This document shows positions 52,233 to 61,829 of a stretch of 64,000 nucleotides of DNA, piece after piece. The notes under the pieces were generated by a model. The model was not told the origin of the DNA, did not search any database, and saw nothing but the letters and a program-made list of their open reading frames with translations. The DNA lies in NCBI RefSeq assembly GCF_900176355.1, contig NZ_FWXI01000001.1:1-64000 (forward strand), given 5' to 3'. This stretch comes from Sporomusa malonica. Lineage in GTDB: Bacteria; Bacillota; Negativicutes; Sporomusales; Sporomusaceae. The position numbers and the translations under genes are program-made. Position 1 is the stretch's first letter, and each line of letters begins with the position of its first letter.

Positions 52233-52976
52233 TCATTTCCGCCACCGCAGCAGGTAGCCTGTAAAACGCTGGTACAGGGTCATGAGTGTCAATACAACTA
52301 CGCCGATGACAATGATTCCGGCAATGACTCTCGGGTAGTCGGCAAAGTCTGAGAAGTACTTTACATACCAGCCCAGGCCGGTTGTTGCACCAATCATCTC
52401 AGCTGCTGTTAACAAGATGAAGGCCAGTACCAGGCTGATAGCGCCGCCGCTGACAATATGCGGCATAGCTCCAGGTAAGAGAATGTTAGTGAGCATAGAT
52501 CTCTGGCTGACGCCTATTGTTCTGGCTGAGTCAACAATACCCTTTTCTAGAGCCTCTACACCTGATATCGTATTGATGAACAGCGGCCAAAAAGCGCCGA
52601 TAAATATGACAAATATTGAGGAGAGTGTAAAAGTCGGTAATATGGCAATCGCATAGGGAATATAGACAATGGGCGGGATGGGCCCGAGAATATTGGTGGC
52701 CGGTTCAATGGCTAGTTTTAGCCGGCGGTTCCAGCCAACAACAAGCCCAAGCGGTACAGCTAAGAGTACAGCCAATGCATAACCCCAAAATAGCAGATTG
52801 AACGAACTGATTAGACTTTTTATAAAGACCTGACGATCTTCGGCCAAGAGGCTAAGAACTTGCAAGGGCGTCGGGAAAAGCTGAGGATCTAATAGTTTTA
52901 ACCACGCGGTACTTATTTGCCAGAGCAGCAGGGTTGCAATCCCCAGAATAAGGCGGTCGCGGCTGACTTGGCTCAT
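52233..52976 (-). CDS. NitT/TauT-type ABC transporter permease
   Basis: A 247-residue permease with six hydrophobic segments and the coupling loop DSARTIGVSQRSMLTNILLPGAMPHIVSG (about 150-180), typical of the SsuC/TauC/nitrate family. It overlaps the ATPase gene by four bases and is the last gene of a minus-strand operon that begins with methyltransferases at 59431. It probably imports the methylated substrate or a product precursor. Confidence 0.9.
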   Translation of the reverse strand: MSQVSRDRLILGIATLLLWQISTAWLKLLDPQLFPTPLQVLSLLAEDRQVFIKSLISSFNLLFWGYALAVLLAVPLGLVVGWNRRLKLAIEPATNILGPIPPIVYIPYAIAILPTFTLSSIFVIFIGAFWPLFINTISGVEALEKGIVDSARTIGVSQRSMLTNILLPGAMPHIVSGGAISLVLAFILLTAAEMIGATTGLGWYVKYFSDFADYPRVIAGIIVIGVVVLTLMTLYQRFTGYLLRWRK

Positions 52977-53779
52977 ATGCCTGCGCCTCCTTCCACTTGC
53001 TGCAACTCTTCCAGGATTTCTTTTTGCAGTAAGGAGAGAATTTCATTACGCAGTTCGGCATAGTGGGGATCTTGCACCAGAAAAAAACGCCGCCTGGGAC
53101 GGGGAAAAGGAACATCAATGATTTTCAGCACTCGACCCGGTCCCGGACTAAATACGGCAATACGGTCAGCGAGATACAAAGCTTCGTCAATATCATGGGT
53201 TACCAGAAACACTGTTTTTTTGTTACCGTCTCCTGTCCATAGCTGGAGTAACAGTTCTTGTAGGCTTACCCGGTTTCTGGCGTCAACAGCGCCGAAGGGT
53301 TCATCCATGAGGTAGACTGGGGCGTCAAGCGCAAAGGCCCGGGCAATGGCGACCCGCTGCCGCATGCCGCCTGATAATTCAGCAGGGTACTTATGGCTGT
53401 AACTACTAAGGCCGACCATAGCCAGTAGTATTTGTGCTTCTTGTTTGGCTGCTTTACCTGTGGCACGGCCTGATTCTTTGAGGGCAAAAATAATGTTATC
53501 AAGGGCTGTCATCCAGGGGAACAGGGAGTAATCTTGAAATACTACCGCCCTGTCAGGGCCGGGGGCAAGAATGGGGCTCCCACTGAGAGTAAGCAGGCCG
53601 CTTGTGGCTGGCGTTAGTCCGGCTAAAAGCCCGATAGTCGAGCTCTTGCCGCAGCCGCTTGGGCCGACTACTGCCAAGAACTCACCTTGGTTAATGGTAA
53701 GTGACAGGTTAGCTATGGCCGGGCATTCGTCGCCTGGATAAACAAGAGAGACAGAGTCGAGATTTAATAAGGCCACCAC
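52973..53779 (-). CDS. NitT/TauT-type ABC transporter ATPase
   Basis: A 268-residue ABC ATPase: Walker A GPSGCGKSS (about 38-46), Q-loop VVFQDYSLFPW, signature LSGGMRQRVAIARAF, Walker B VYLMDEPFGAVD, and THDIDEAL. The start is GTG 53779 after AAGGAGG. It pairs with the permease (four-base overlap) and the binding lipoprotein encoded 24 bases upstream. Confidence 0.93.
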   Translation of the reverse strand: MVALLNLDSVSLVYPGDECPAIANLSLTINQGEFLAVVGPSGCGKSSTIGLLAGLTPATSGLLTLSGSPILAPGPDRAVVFQDYSLFPWMTALDNIIFALKESGRATGKAAKQEAQILLAMVGLSSYSHKYPAELSGGMRQRVAIARAFALDAPVYLMDEPFGAVDARNRVSLQELLLQLWTGDGNKKTVFLVTHDIDEALYLADRIAVFSPGPGRVLKIIDVPFPRPRRRFFLVQDPHYAELRNEILSLLQKEILEELQQVEGGAGI

Positions 53780-53803
53780 AAAGCATCCTCCTTCCGGTCT
53801 AAG

Positions 53804-54898
53804 CTATTGATTGTTTATCACAAAATCTTTGTCTAGTTTTTGATAAGTGGCATTCTGTGGTTCCCGTTGTCTCAGCTGGTCAAGTGCAGTTTTATAAATA
53901 TCGGTATTAATATGTTTGGTGATATCAATATCACTTTGGATATAACCGGCAGCTTTCATAGCCTCCCAAAAAGCAACAAAACGTTTTTTGTCAGGATCAG
54001 GAATGCTGTGAATGTGGCCGCTATAGGTGGCTTTTTTGAGCAGTTCTTTATCCAGCTTGACATATTGACTGAGGATATCCAGGGTTTCAGCCTGGTTATT
54101 AATATAGAAGTCATAGGCGCGAATGTTAGCGCGGGAAAACCGGACATAAGCCTCTTTGTTAGTTTTTAGCTTATCATTAAGGGCGACTACCCGGCAGCAC
54201 ACATGACCATCCATGTGCTCTGCCGACCAGGAAACAAGTTTTAGCCCTTGTTGTTCAGCCATCTCAGAAAATGGAACCCATACCAGGCCGGCATCAGCTG
54301 CGCCTTTTTTTACTGCCTCAAGTACGGCAGCGGGAGAGTCAAGTTCCTGGATGGTTACCTGGGTTTTCCAATCAATGCCGGCTTTGGACATAGCCGAGCG
54401 CCAGACAGCATCACCGGTTGCCAGGCGAACAGTCGCCACTTTTTTGCCGACAAAACTCTTGATGTCGGTAAACTGCCCGGCATTTTCAGGTTTGGTAACA
54501 ACGGCATGGCCCTCGCTTTGCATGCCGCCGATGTCTACGAATGGTGTCCCCTTAGAGATGAAGACTTGGGGTGCTGCTGTGCCAAAAGAACCGGCATCCA
54601 ATTTCCCAGCTTTAATGGCGTTGAGGCCTTCGCCCGAGTTCGTGAACTGAAATAAATCGACATCCAGCCCTTCCTGTTCGTAGAAGCCCTTTTCTTTGGC
54701 AACAAAATACAATACATGGCCAACAGCTGGTAAATAGCCGATGTTGAATTTGATTTTATCAGCTGGGGTAGCTGACTGCGTAGCAGCAGGTGTTGATTGC
54801 TGAGTCTTTTGCTGCCCGCACCCAGTGAGCAGTAGACTAAGAATTAGGGAAACTGCGAGGCTTGCAATAATCAGTCGATGCTTAAACACTTGTTTCAC
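53804..54898 (-). CDS. NitT/TauT-type ABC transporter substrate-binding lipoprotein
   Basis: A 364-residue binding protein. The signal peptide ends in lipobox LLTGC (Cys27). The mature part (IKFNIGYLPAVGHVLYFVAKEKGFYEQEGLDVDLFQF) is typical of the SsuA/TauA/NMT1-like family. It starts at GTG 54898, overlapping the DUF1847 gene by four bases. The ligand is unknown; alkanesulfonates, taurine and aromatic acids are known for relatives. Its co-transcription with corrinoid methyltransferases suggests a methylated or sulfur compound. Confidence 0.9.
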   Translation of the reverse strand: MKQVFKHRLIIASLAVSLILSLLLTGCGQQKTQQSTPAATQSATPADKIKFNIGYLPAVGHVLYFVAKEKGFYEQEGLDVDLFQFTNSGEGLNAIKAGKLDAGSFGTAAPQVFISKGTPFVDIGGMQSEGHAVVTKPENAGQFTDIKSFVGKKVATVRLATGDAVWRSAMSKAGIDWKTQVTIQELDSPAAVLEAVKKGAADAGLVWVPFSEMAEQQGLKLVSWSAEHMDGHVCCRVVALNDKLKTNKEAYVRFSRANIRAYDFYINNQAETLDILSQYVKLDKELLKKATYSGHIHSIPDPDKKRFVAFWEAMKAAGYIQSDIDITKHINTDIYKTALDQLRQREPQNATYQKLDKDFVINNQ

Positions 54899-55572
54899 TC
54901 CTTTTCTTCTTGTAGAAGCCGTTTGTAATAAAAGCCGCTGGTATACAGTGCTGCGGCCGGATTGTGTCCTAGGACTCGATCTTTGGTGATCAGGGTAGTA
55001 ACCGGAGCATTTGAGTGTTTGATGAACAAAGAGTCATGACCGACACACAGCCCCACAATAATATTAAGGTCAGTGCCAGCCTGATTGAGTAGTCGTGCCT
55101 GAAGAATCGGATTGCATAAGGATTCATGGCAGCCCTGCTGCACTTTATATTCAGGCGGCACGCCGATTTCTGTTTTGTCAAGAGAACCTACTTTGCAGAG
55201 GACACTGTAGCTGTCAAGGCCTTTAGCGGCAAGTACTCGGACGAAGACACGCGTTTCTTCAATGAGGCCGATGCAGGTAGCAATACCAATTTTTTTAGCA
55301 CCAATTCTTTTGGCAAAAGCAATGATTTCTTCTACCCGCGTAAGTTTTCCATAGTATACTCCCTCAATTTCGGCTGCCGCCAAGGCCATACTGCGGTCAG
55401 GGCCATCTTGGGTATAGTGTGCTTTGGCGTTCTCTATTTGGGTATCAATAGCGGTCTCACCGCGCGATGTCACACTCAAGCAAAAGTCAGGAAACCGTTT
55501 GTCACGGCGATAGCAGTTTAGTTGGTGGCAATCGGCGCAGCTTAGATGGTCAAGAGCATGTTGATCACTCAT
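54895..55572 (-). CDS. DUF1847 metal-binding-like protein
   Basis: A 225-residue Cys-rich protein: LSCADCHQLNCY near the N-terminus, then IGIATCIGLIEETRVF, VQQGCHESLCNPILQA, IIVGLCVGHDSLFIKHS and VLGHNPAAALY. This matches DUF1847 proteins of anaerobes. The Cys pattern suggests a bound cluster or metal; the activity is unknown. I start at ATG 55572, eight bases after GGAGG. Sitting between the corrinoid activator and the transporter, it may assist the methyl-transfer system. Confidence 0.8.
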   Translation of the reverse strand: MSDQHALDHLSCADCHQLNCYRRDKRFPDFCLSVTSRGETAIDTQIENAKAHYTQDGPDRSMALAAAEIEGVYYGKLTRVEEIIAFAKRIGAKKIGIATCIGLIEETRVFVRVLAAKGLDSYSVLCKVGSLDKTEIGVPPEYKVQQGCHESLCNPILQARLLNQAGTDLNIIVGLCVGHDSLFIKHSNAPVTTLITKDRVLGHNPAAALYTSGFYYKRLLQEEKE

Positions 55573-55584
55573 TTGCAATACCTC

Positions 55585-57315
55585 CTAGAAATTTAGGGAA
55601 CTAACAAAGGTCTTCTCGAAGTCGCTGTAGGTGGCCAGCTCTAAAACCTCTACTTTTTTAATTAAAGCGGCAATGGTTTGCCTGGCTCCTTGATTTAAGA
55701 GCAGAGCCTGCCCGCCTGTTTTGGCAGTATTGCCGAGGAAACTGATTTTGCCCCGAAACTGATTGGGGAGCATACCAATGTTGACTAGACTATCGGCATT
55801 AAGATGAAAGCCAAACGAACCGGCGATAAACACACGGTCAACATCGGCCGTGCTAAGACCATTAGCATCAAGCAGGCATTCAATTCCTGCGCGGATGGCG
55901 CCTTTGGCAAGCTGGACCTGCCGAATGTCTCTTTGTGACAGATAGACTGATGGGTGAATCGAAAAAACTGTTTTACCATTCTCTTTTTGTAGTCGCTGTT
56001 GTAAAGGCTGGGAATCGTCATTTTCTGATCCGGAAAATTTACCAGTCTTGTTGATCATCTTAGTTCTGACAAGCTCACCGACAATGTCTAGCAGGCCACT
56101 GCCGCAAATGCCGACAGCCGGAGCATCGGAAATTGTTTTTAAGGCCACTGTGCCGCCTGAGTCAACTTTGAATTTTTCAATGGCTCCCGGAGCAGCCCGC
56201 ATGCCGCAGGCGATATTCATACCTTCAAAGGCCGGTCCGGCTGCCGTTGATGTTACCGAGAGGCGTCCGTCGACAGCTAATGCCATTTCGCCGTTGGTAC
56301 CGATATCGACAAACAGGGTAGTGCCTTTGAGATTTGCCAAGTCGGCAGCCAAAATTCCAGCAGTGATATCTGCGCCTACATATGCGGACATAACGGGTGG
56401 CAGGTAGACCTGCGCGAAAGGGGCAGTAACAAGACTAATCTCTGATGCAGCATGATAACTGTCACCCCAGAGCAGTGGGATATAAGGATATTTACCTAAC
56501 GAGACAGGGTCAGCCGCCATTGCCAGATGCAGCATGCAGGTATTGCCGCTGAACACGACTTCATAGATTGTGGTTGGACTGACGGCGGTGTCTTGTGCAA
56601 GTTGGCCAATCATGGCATTGATTGCGTTGATTATATCAGTATGCAGGGTTGCCAAACCCTCGGCTGTTGCCCCAAACTTTATCCGGGATAAGACATCCTG
56701 GGCATGGAGACTCTGTGGATTAAGCGCCGATACTGAGGCTAACTCTCGGCCAGTGGTAAGGTTAAATAATGCAGCTACCAGGGTAGTGGTGCCAATATCA
56801 ACAACAATTCCGTGGGCTATCCCAGTAGAATCGCCAGGTTCTTTTCCGAGTACCAATTCCCCGGATAATACTTCAGTCGCACTAGCACCTGGAAGGTACC
56901 GTTTTTTTATGAGGGGATCAAGCGCTATGTCAAGCTGTCGTCCCTGGCTCAGTATTTGCACATTGGCTTTGTCTTGGCGTTCGATGATAAAGATGTCGAT
57001 ATAGGGGGCGGCAGATGAAACTGGTTGTGCCTGAATCTCGGTCATGCAACCGAGAAAGATTCCTTGACTTACTTCCTCAGGTGTCAGCGTGTGGTGGCAT
57101 CCGTCCAGGCTACGGAGAGCAGCCTGAGAATGGTCAGGAATTCTCACCTTGCATTTGCCGCAAGTACCGGCACCATTGCATGGTGACTCTACCAGGACAC
57201 CGGCTGCTCTGGCGGCGGCAAGAACAGTGGTATTGTCAAGCAATTCGAGACAAACTGCAGCAGCGTCCGCTTGGCCTGTTTCCTGCCAGAAGCGTACTAT
57301 GGACACGGCATTCAC
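55585..57315 (-). CDS. Reductive activator of corrinoid proteins (RACE)
   Basis: A 576-residue paralogue of the 19742 protein. The N-terminal [2Fe-2S] motif CNGAGTCGKC is followed by FLGCMT, and the ATPase-like part has DIGTTTLVAALFNL, DIGTNGEMALAV and IAGSFGFHLNADS. It starts at GTG 57315, overlapping the previous gene by four bases (GTGA). It belongs to the minus-strand methyltransferase operon, which has no corrinoid protein of its own. Its target may be the corrinoid protein at 63115. Confidence 0.92.
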   Translation of the reverse strand: MNAVSIVRFWQETGQADAAAVCLELLDNTTVLAAARAAGVLVESPCNGAGTCGKCKVRIPDHSQAALRSLDGCHHTLTPEEVSQGIFLGCMTEIQAQPVSSAAPYIDIFIIERQDKANVQILSQGRQLDIALDPLIKKRYLPGASATEVLSGELVLGKEPGDSTGIAHGIVVDIGTTTLVAALFNLTTGRELASVSALNPQSLHAQDVLSRIKFGATAEGLATLHTDIINAINAMIGQLAQDTAVSPTTIYEVVFSGNTCMLHLAMAADPVSLGKYPYIPLLWGDSYHAASEISLVTAPFAQVYLPPVMSAYVGADITAGILAADLANLKGTTLFVDIGTNGEMALAVDGRLSVTSTAAGPAFEGMNIACGMRAAPGAIEKFKVDSGGTVALKTISDAPAVGICGSGLLDIVGELVRTKMINKTGKFSGSENDDSQPLQQRLQKENGKTVFSIHPSVYLSQRDIRQVQLAKGAIRAGIECLLDANGLSTADVDRVFIAGSFGFHLNADSLVNIGMLPNQFRGKISFLGNTAKTGGQALLLNQGARQTIAALIKKVEVLELATYSDFEKTFVSSLNF

Positions 57316-58352
57316 GTCCTTTCGTTAGAAGAAATTCCTTTGACGGTATGAGTCATAGCCTGGATATTGGCGATGGGGCTTGAGGTGCTGAGACCGCAGG
57401 CCGGTGCGATAATATCAATACCTTGGGTCAGCAGATTTCTGGTTTGCAGTGCCACTTTTTCCGGCGGGCCATATTCCAAGAGGTAGGTGCTGATATTTCC
57501 CATGGTAGTAAGCTGGGGGAACTCGTCTTTTAGCTGTTTTAAGTTGACGATGGCATCAGTGCTGATGGCGTTGGCATTAAGGCTGGCTATAAGTGATTTT
57601 ACACTATTCAAATTGCCGCAAATATGGACAATCACCGGCACATTCCTTTGATGCACAGCAGCAATTAATTTGTTAATGTAGGTAACGGCGTATTCACCAA
57701 ACATCTTGGGTCCGAGGATTTCTCCTGTTGCCGTTGGATCACCAATGGCAATCACCGAAACTCCATGGTCAATCAGTTTATGGGCAAAGCCGATTAACAG
57801 GGCGGTCACATAGTCAAAGACGCGGTGCGCAGCCGAGGGGTCTTTGCGCAATTCCTTTAGAAACGGGATCGGATCGACGATAGAAGCCGCCGTGCTTACT
57901 GGGCCGGTTAGACTGCCGATGACCGGAATATCCGAATGTTGTGTAGATAGAATCGAGGCCGCTTGGCAGACTATAGGGATTCTTCCCGCATTCAATAGTG
58001 AGGGGATATCTTTATACTCCACCTGAGCGGCTGATGCAAATACTTCTCTGCTTATTTTAGGTTCACACTCCAAGGTGCCTAAATCAATCTTGCTTCCCAG
58101 TACTTCGGCTTCTACTGTCATGCAAAAGGGTAAGCCAAAGTTCTCAAACCCTGTAAGGTTGTGCACGGCATAGGCCAGGTTTGCCATTAAAGTTGCAGCA
58201 GAGTGGGCAGCAGGCAGAGTTTGACCGCTATTTTTCATGACGTCGACAATGGCGGCATTCATCATTCCGCCAGGGCAGATGACTGGGGGGCGGTCTAGAG
58301 GTTGCTTGCTCAGTACAGCCAGTAAGCGCTCTCTTTCAGTTAGAACTGTCAT
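57312..58352 (-). CDS. URO-D-type corrinoid methyltransferase, second subtype
   Basis: A 346-residue counterpart of the 18721 gene, sharing PPVICPGGMMNAA, GFENFGLPFCMTVEAEVLG and APACGLSTSSPIAN. The zinc site is HICGN plus the late Cys. I start at ATG 58352, after GAGGTGG and overlapping the upstream stop (ATGA); an in-frame GTG at 58361 overlaps that site. It forms a subtype-1/subtype-2 pair with the upstream gene. Confidence 0.86.
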   Translation of the reverse strand: MTVLTERERLLAVLSKQPLDRPPVICPGGMMNAAIVDVMKNSGQTLPAAHSAATLMANLAYAVHNLTGFENFGLPFCMTVEAEVLGSKIDLGTLECEPKISREVFASAAQVEYKDIPSLLNAGRIPIVCQAASILSTQHSDIPVIGSLTGPVSTAASIVDPIPFLKELRKDPSAAHRVFDYVTALLIGFAHKLIDHGVSVIAIGDPTATGEILGPKMFGEYAVTYINKLIAAVHQRNVPVIVHICGNLNSVKSLIASLNANAISTDAIVNLKQLKDEFPQLTTMGNISTYLLEYGPPEKVALQTRNLLTQGIDIIAPACGLSTSSPIANIQAMTHTVKGISSNERT

Positions 58353-59431
58353 TCTGACCACCTCTGTTCCAGATAATTCAGCTTTTCCTCGGTGATTGGA
58401 TAGCCGATCTCACGTACGGCATCAAGCATGGCAGCAATGTTAGCAAATGGAGTTTCTGTGGGCAAACTGCAGCCTGAGGCAACAATATAACCTCTAGGAT
58501 TGTCATAGGCTTCGCGGACACCGCTCAGAACGGCCAGGCGAACGTCTGATAGGGAGCCTTGCAACATGACTTCTGATGGTTTAACATTACCCATCAGGCG
58601 CAGCCTGTTTCCAACCTTACCTTTAGCCTCTGTCAGACTGGCGGCATTATCGATGCTGATACAATCAGCACCGGCATTGGCCATGAGTTCCCATATCTTG
58701 GCCGTCTTGCCGCAAATATGCAGGGTTACAGATTTACCCCTGGAGTGAATATAATCGATCAGCTGTTTTAGGTATGGGTAGGAAAATTCTTCGAACTTTT
58801 TTGGACTGATAATGGTGGCCGATGACATGGGGTCTGTAAGGCTGGGGGTGCAGCCAATGTCAATGATTGCTTTGGCGTAGTTTAAAGAGGTTTCTAGTGA
58901 TAGGCGGCATAAGCGGTGTACGGCTTCTGGATTTTTGGCGACAAGCCTGGTTAGAGTTTCAGCTCCAATCAGAAAGGAAGCATTGGTAAAGGGGCAGGTG
59001 AGTGCCCCGGTAACAACGACCTCTTTTCCTACCTCAGCCACTGCAATCTTCATGGCCTCCAATTGGTGGGGGAGATTGCCGTCCCGGTAAGGGTCTGCTG
59101 GCGATAAGCGGTCAATTTGGCTGATATCGGCAAGGGCTGGTTGATCGAGATAGGCTGTTTCATCTTTGGGATAGCGAATGGCAGCGCCCATAGCTTCGGC
59201 CTGACCATACAGGTCGGTAAAGATACGAATAATATCGTAGCCAAATCGGCGGTAAGCGGCAATTTGTGCCTCAGCCAGCAGTTTTCCGCTTACCGGCAAT
59301 TCGCTGACTTTTACTCCGATTACGCGGGCCGCCGTGTTGCCGACAATGGGAACACAGGGCAGGCGGTCAACTGATTTTCCCTGGCTGTAGGCTGTCAGCC
59401 GTTCAATCGGTGTCATTTGGTCTTTAGCCAT
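58349..59431 (-). CDS. URO-D-type corrinoid methyltransferase
   Basis: A 360-residue subtype-1 enzyme (MTPIERLTAYSQGKSVDRLPCVP). Its zinc ligands are HICGK and, near the end, VASGCSLPTETPFAN. It is the first gene of the minus-strand operon, with GGGAGG eight bases before the ATG. An attenuator-like leader with its own promoter lies upstream, so expression probably responds to a small signal. The substrate is unknown. Confidence 0.87.
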   Translation of the reverse strand: MAKDQMTPIERLTAYSQGKSVDRLPCVPIVGNTAARVIGVKVSELPVSGKLLAEAQIAAYRRFGYDIIRIFTDLYGQAEAMGAAIRYPKDETAYLDQPALADISQIDRLSPADPYRDGNLPHQLEAMKIAVAEVGKEVVVTGALTCPFTNASFLIGAETLTRLVAKNPEAVHRLCRLSLETSLNYAKAIIDIGCTPSLTDPMSSATIISPKKFEEFSYPYLKQLIDYIHSRGKSVTLHICGKTAKIWELMANAGADCISIDNAASLTEAKGKVGNRLRLMGNVKPSEVMLQGSLSDVRLAVLSGVREAYDNPRGYIVASGCSLPTETPFANIAAMLDAVREIGYPITEEKLNYLEQRWSE

Positions 59432-59501
59432 TTAATGGTACCTCCCTGCTAATATTCATTTGCTGTTTCCCCTTTCAATGGCTGAACTTAGTTTGAAAAA
59501 T

Positions 59502-59563
59502 AAAAAAAAGGCCAAAAGAAACGGTACCGTTTCTTTTGGCCTTCAGTATGTCTGATCAGCCTT
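59502..59563 (-). ncRNA. Leader hairpin plus terminator, copy 3 of a three-copy attenuator-like motif
   Basis: On the minus strand from 59561: GGC, TGA, TCAG, loop ACATA, CTGA, AG, GCC (to 59538). This is the same layout as at 14231 and 27956, with the outer pairs changed together (GGC/GCC for AGC/GCT). The right side opens a perfect 32-base terminator palindrome (59541-59510) followed by eight T. It lies about 70 bases before the methyltransferase gene at 59431. Confidence 0.65.
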
Positions 59564-59587
59564 AAATTTTGTTAATGTATTGTGGCA

Positions 59588-59617
59588 ATTATATGATAAG
59601 AAGTAAAATAGTGTCAA
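59588..59617 (-). promoter_or_regulatory. Sigma-70-type promoter, minus strand
   Basis: On the minus strand, TTGACA (59617-59612), an 18-base spacer and TATAAT (59593-59588). This is a consensus promoter that would start RNA about 20 bases before the leader hairpin. Confidence 0.75.
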
Positions 59618-59758
59618 GGATAATTTTGTAAAAATAAAAAATAATGGTATTGCCCATTTATGTCAGCATTAATCCGAGCACAGGAGTGGTCTATCTTCCA
59701 GTACTCATGATGTTCTTGCATTATTTTTGCTGAAGGAACCATCATTATCCATAAACCT

Positions 59759-59787
59759 TTGACTTTATTTTAAAATTTAGATATCAT
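59759..59787 (+). promoter_or_regulatory. Sigma-70-type promoter, plus strand
   Basis: TTGACT (59759-59764), 17 bases, TATCAT (59782-59787). It could drive the plus-strand operon beginning at 59957. Apart from these promoters and the leader, I see nothing else in the 525-base divergent region. Confidence 0.45.
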
Positions 59788-59956
59788 TAAAGATATAATT
59801 GAAAAATTTTACAGTTGTTAAGCTGTTTTATTTTTTTGTTGGTTTCATCAATACTCTCTACGGGAGATACCAAGAAGCTGTATTTACCCGTACTACCGGC
59901 AAAGGAGAAATCCGATTGTACCTGGTAACCCATTATACTGGAGGAGGGGGAATTTA

Positions 59957-61792
59957 ATGAACATCAAGGCAAACTCGATACCCATGACCGCGGTAGAAGG
60001 GGAAAAATTAATGGATACATTGCTTAGGCATCACCAATTGGTGTCTAATGACTGCAATGGGCGAGGAACATGTGGGAAATGCAAAGTCAAAATTACAAAA
60101 CTGGCGCCAGAGCCGTTAGACAATGAATATAAAAAACTAAGCGCTGGTGAGCTTGCTGACGGAGTGCGTTTGGCTTGCCTGGTCACAGCTTGCGAAGGTA
60201 TGGAAGTCATCTTTGGGCCAACTGGTAATGTTGACCGGAAGGAGAGCCTCTTATTCATGCCAGAGCAAACAAGTGGACAGCATTCTAGTGTAAGCCAGGT
60301 AAGTATTGACATAGATGTGCCTTCGCTTGCTGACGAGCGTAGCGACTGGGAACGATTGACGCATAAACTTCAGGAGATGTGTTCCCTTACTAAGCCGACT
60401 ATTGGCTTGCCGTTGCTTCAAACCCTAGCGCCGGTAATACGACAGGAGAATTTTGCGGTTAATGTGGTATTGCATAATAATGAGGTGTTGGACGTTCGGC
60501 CAGGAAAGGGAATTATACCCATCTATGGCGTTGCTGTGGATATCGGCACAACAAATATAGCTGTTGCTATTTTTGACTTGGAGACAGGCCGGATGGTGCG
60601 ACTGGCGGCAGCGGAAAATGGACAGACTCGTTTTGGTTCTGACGTCATTTCGCGAATTGAGTTCTCAAATGCAAGCCCGCACAACCGTACTTTGTTACGA
60701 CAAGCAGTAATTGACACAATTAATGGACTGTTAGCTAAGGTATGTACGGCTGCAGAGATTGGGAGTAAGGATCTATTCAAAGCCGTTATCGTCGGTAATA
60801 CCACTATGCACCATTTATTCCTTGGTTTGGACGTCTCTTATCTAGCGCTTTCACCTTTCGTCTCGGTAAGTAACGCCTATTTACAATTAAGCGGGACTGA
60901 GGCAAAACTAGCGATACACCCTCAGGCTAAGGTTCAAATATTCCCCAATATTGCCGGCTTTGTTGGGGGCGATACCCTGGGCGCTATCTTCGGGGCGGAA
61001 GAGCTCTTAGTTAGTGGTCGTCACTTATTGCTTGATATTGGTACTAACTGCGAGTTATATCTACAAGACGGCGCGCGGAGGTGGGCTTGCTCCACAGCTG
61101 CTGGTCCGGCCTTTGAAGGTGCTGGAATTACCTATGGCATGAGGGCTCAGCCAGGCGCCATTGAACGAGTAACAATTGACGAGAAGGGGCTGGCAATAAC
61201 GGTAATCGGTGGTGGCGAGGCTACCGGTATTTGCGGTTCAGGGCTTATTGAAGCTATACAGCAAATGCGGCAGGCGGGAGTCCTTAACGAGCAGGGCAGA
61301 ATTGTAGATCCAGAAGATCCTGAAATTCAACTATCCTCTGAAATTAGTAGCCGTATCCGCGCAGGAGAGAAGGGGCGGGAGTTTATCTTATCCTATAGTT
61401 CCACTGGCAATGACATTGTTTTGACTCAGCGGGATATCAGCCAGTTACAATTTGCCAAGGGGGCAGTTTGTGCGGGAATTAGGACTTTGCTGGATATCGC
61501 CGGCATGACCATGGAGGATTTGGATAGCGTAGTTTTGGCAGGTACATTTGCTTCTCATCTTAATCTAGCAAGCACATTAGATATTGGACTTATTCCGCAA
61601 ATTGCTTTGAAAAAGCTTAAGACGGCTGGTAATGCGGCTCATGCTGGGGCGGTTAAGGCGTTATTGGACCAGCGAGCTTTCGATGGCATAATAACACAGG
61701 CAAGTAATATAACCCATGTCGAACTGGGCGGAAGCCCTACGTTCAGTATGTATTTTATGGATAGTATGTACATTGATCCGTGTGAAATTTAG
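59957..61792 (+). CDS. Reductive activator of corrinoid proteins (RACE)
   Basis: A 611-residue third activator paralogue. The [2Fe-2S] motif is CNGRGTCGKC with a later Cys in RLACLV. The ATPase-like region has DIGTTNIAVAIFDLETG, GTNCELYL and LAGTFASHLN. The start at 59957 follows GGAGGAGGG. It heads a plus-strand operon with a PocR-AraC regulator and a corrinoid protein, which it presumably activates. It differs clearly from the 55585 protein, so the two are not a recent duplication. Confidence 0.92.
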   Translation: MNIKANSIPMTAVEGEKLMDTLLRHHQLVSNDCNGRGTCGKCKVKITKLAPEPLDNEYKKLSAGELADGVRLACLVTACEGMEVIFGPTGNVDRKESLLFMPEQTSGQHSSVSQVSIDIDVPSLADERSDWERLTHKLQEMCSLTKPTIGLPLLQTLAPVIRQENFAVNVVLHNNEVLDVRPGKGIIPIYGVAVDIGTTNIAVAIFDLETGRMVRLAAAENGQTRFGSDVISRIEFSNASPHNRTLLRQAVIDTINGLLAKVCTAAEIGSKDLFKAVIVGNTTMHHLFLGLDVSYLALSPFVSVSNAYLQLSGTEAKLAIHPQAKVQIFPNIAGFVGGDTLGAIFGAEELLVSGRHLLLDIGTNCELYLQDGARRWACSTAAGPAFEGAGITYGMRAQPGAIERVTIDEKGLAITVIGGGEATGICGSGLIEAIQQMRQAGVLNEQGRIVDPEDPEIQLSSEISSRIRAGEKGREFILSYSSTGNDIVLTQRDISQLQFAKGAVCAGIRTLLDIAGMTMEDLDSVVLAGTFASHLNLASTLDIGLIPQIALKKLKTAGNAAHAGAVKALLDQRAFDGIITQASNITHVELGGSPTFSMYFMDSMYIDPCEI

Positions 61793-61829
61793 GTATTGTG
61801 CTTGAGAGAATCTGGATAGAGGAGAAAAT

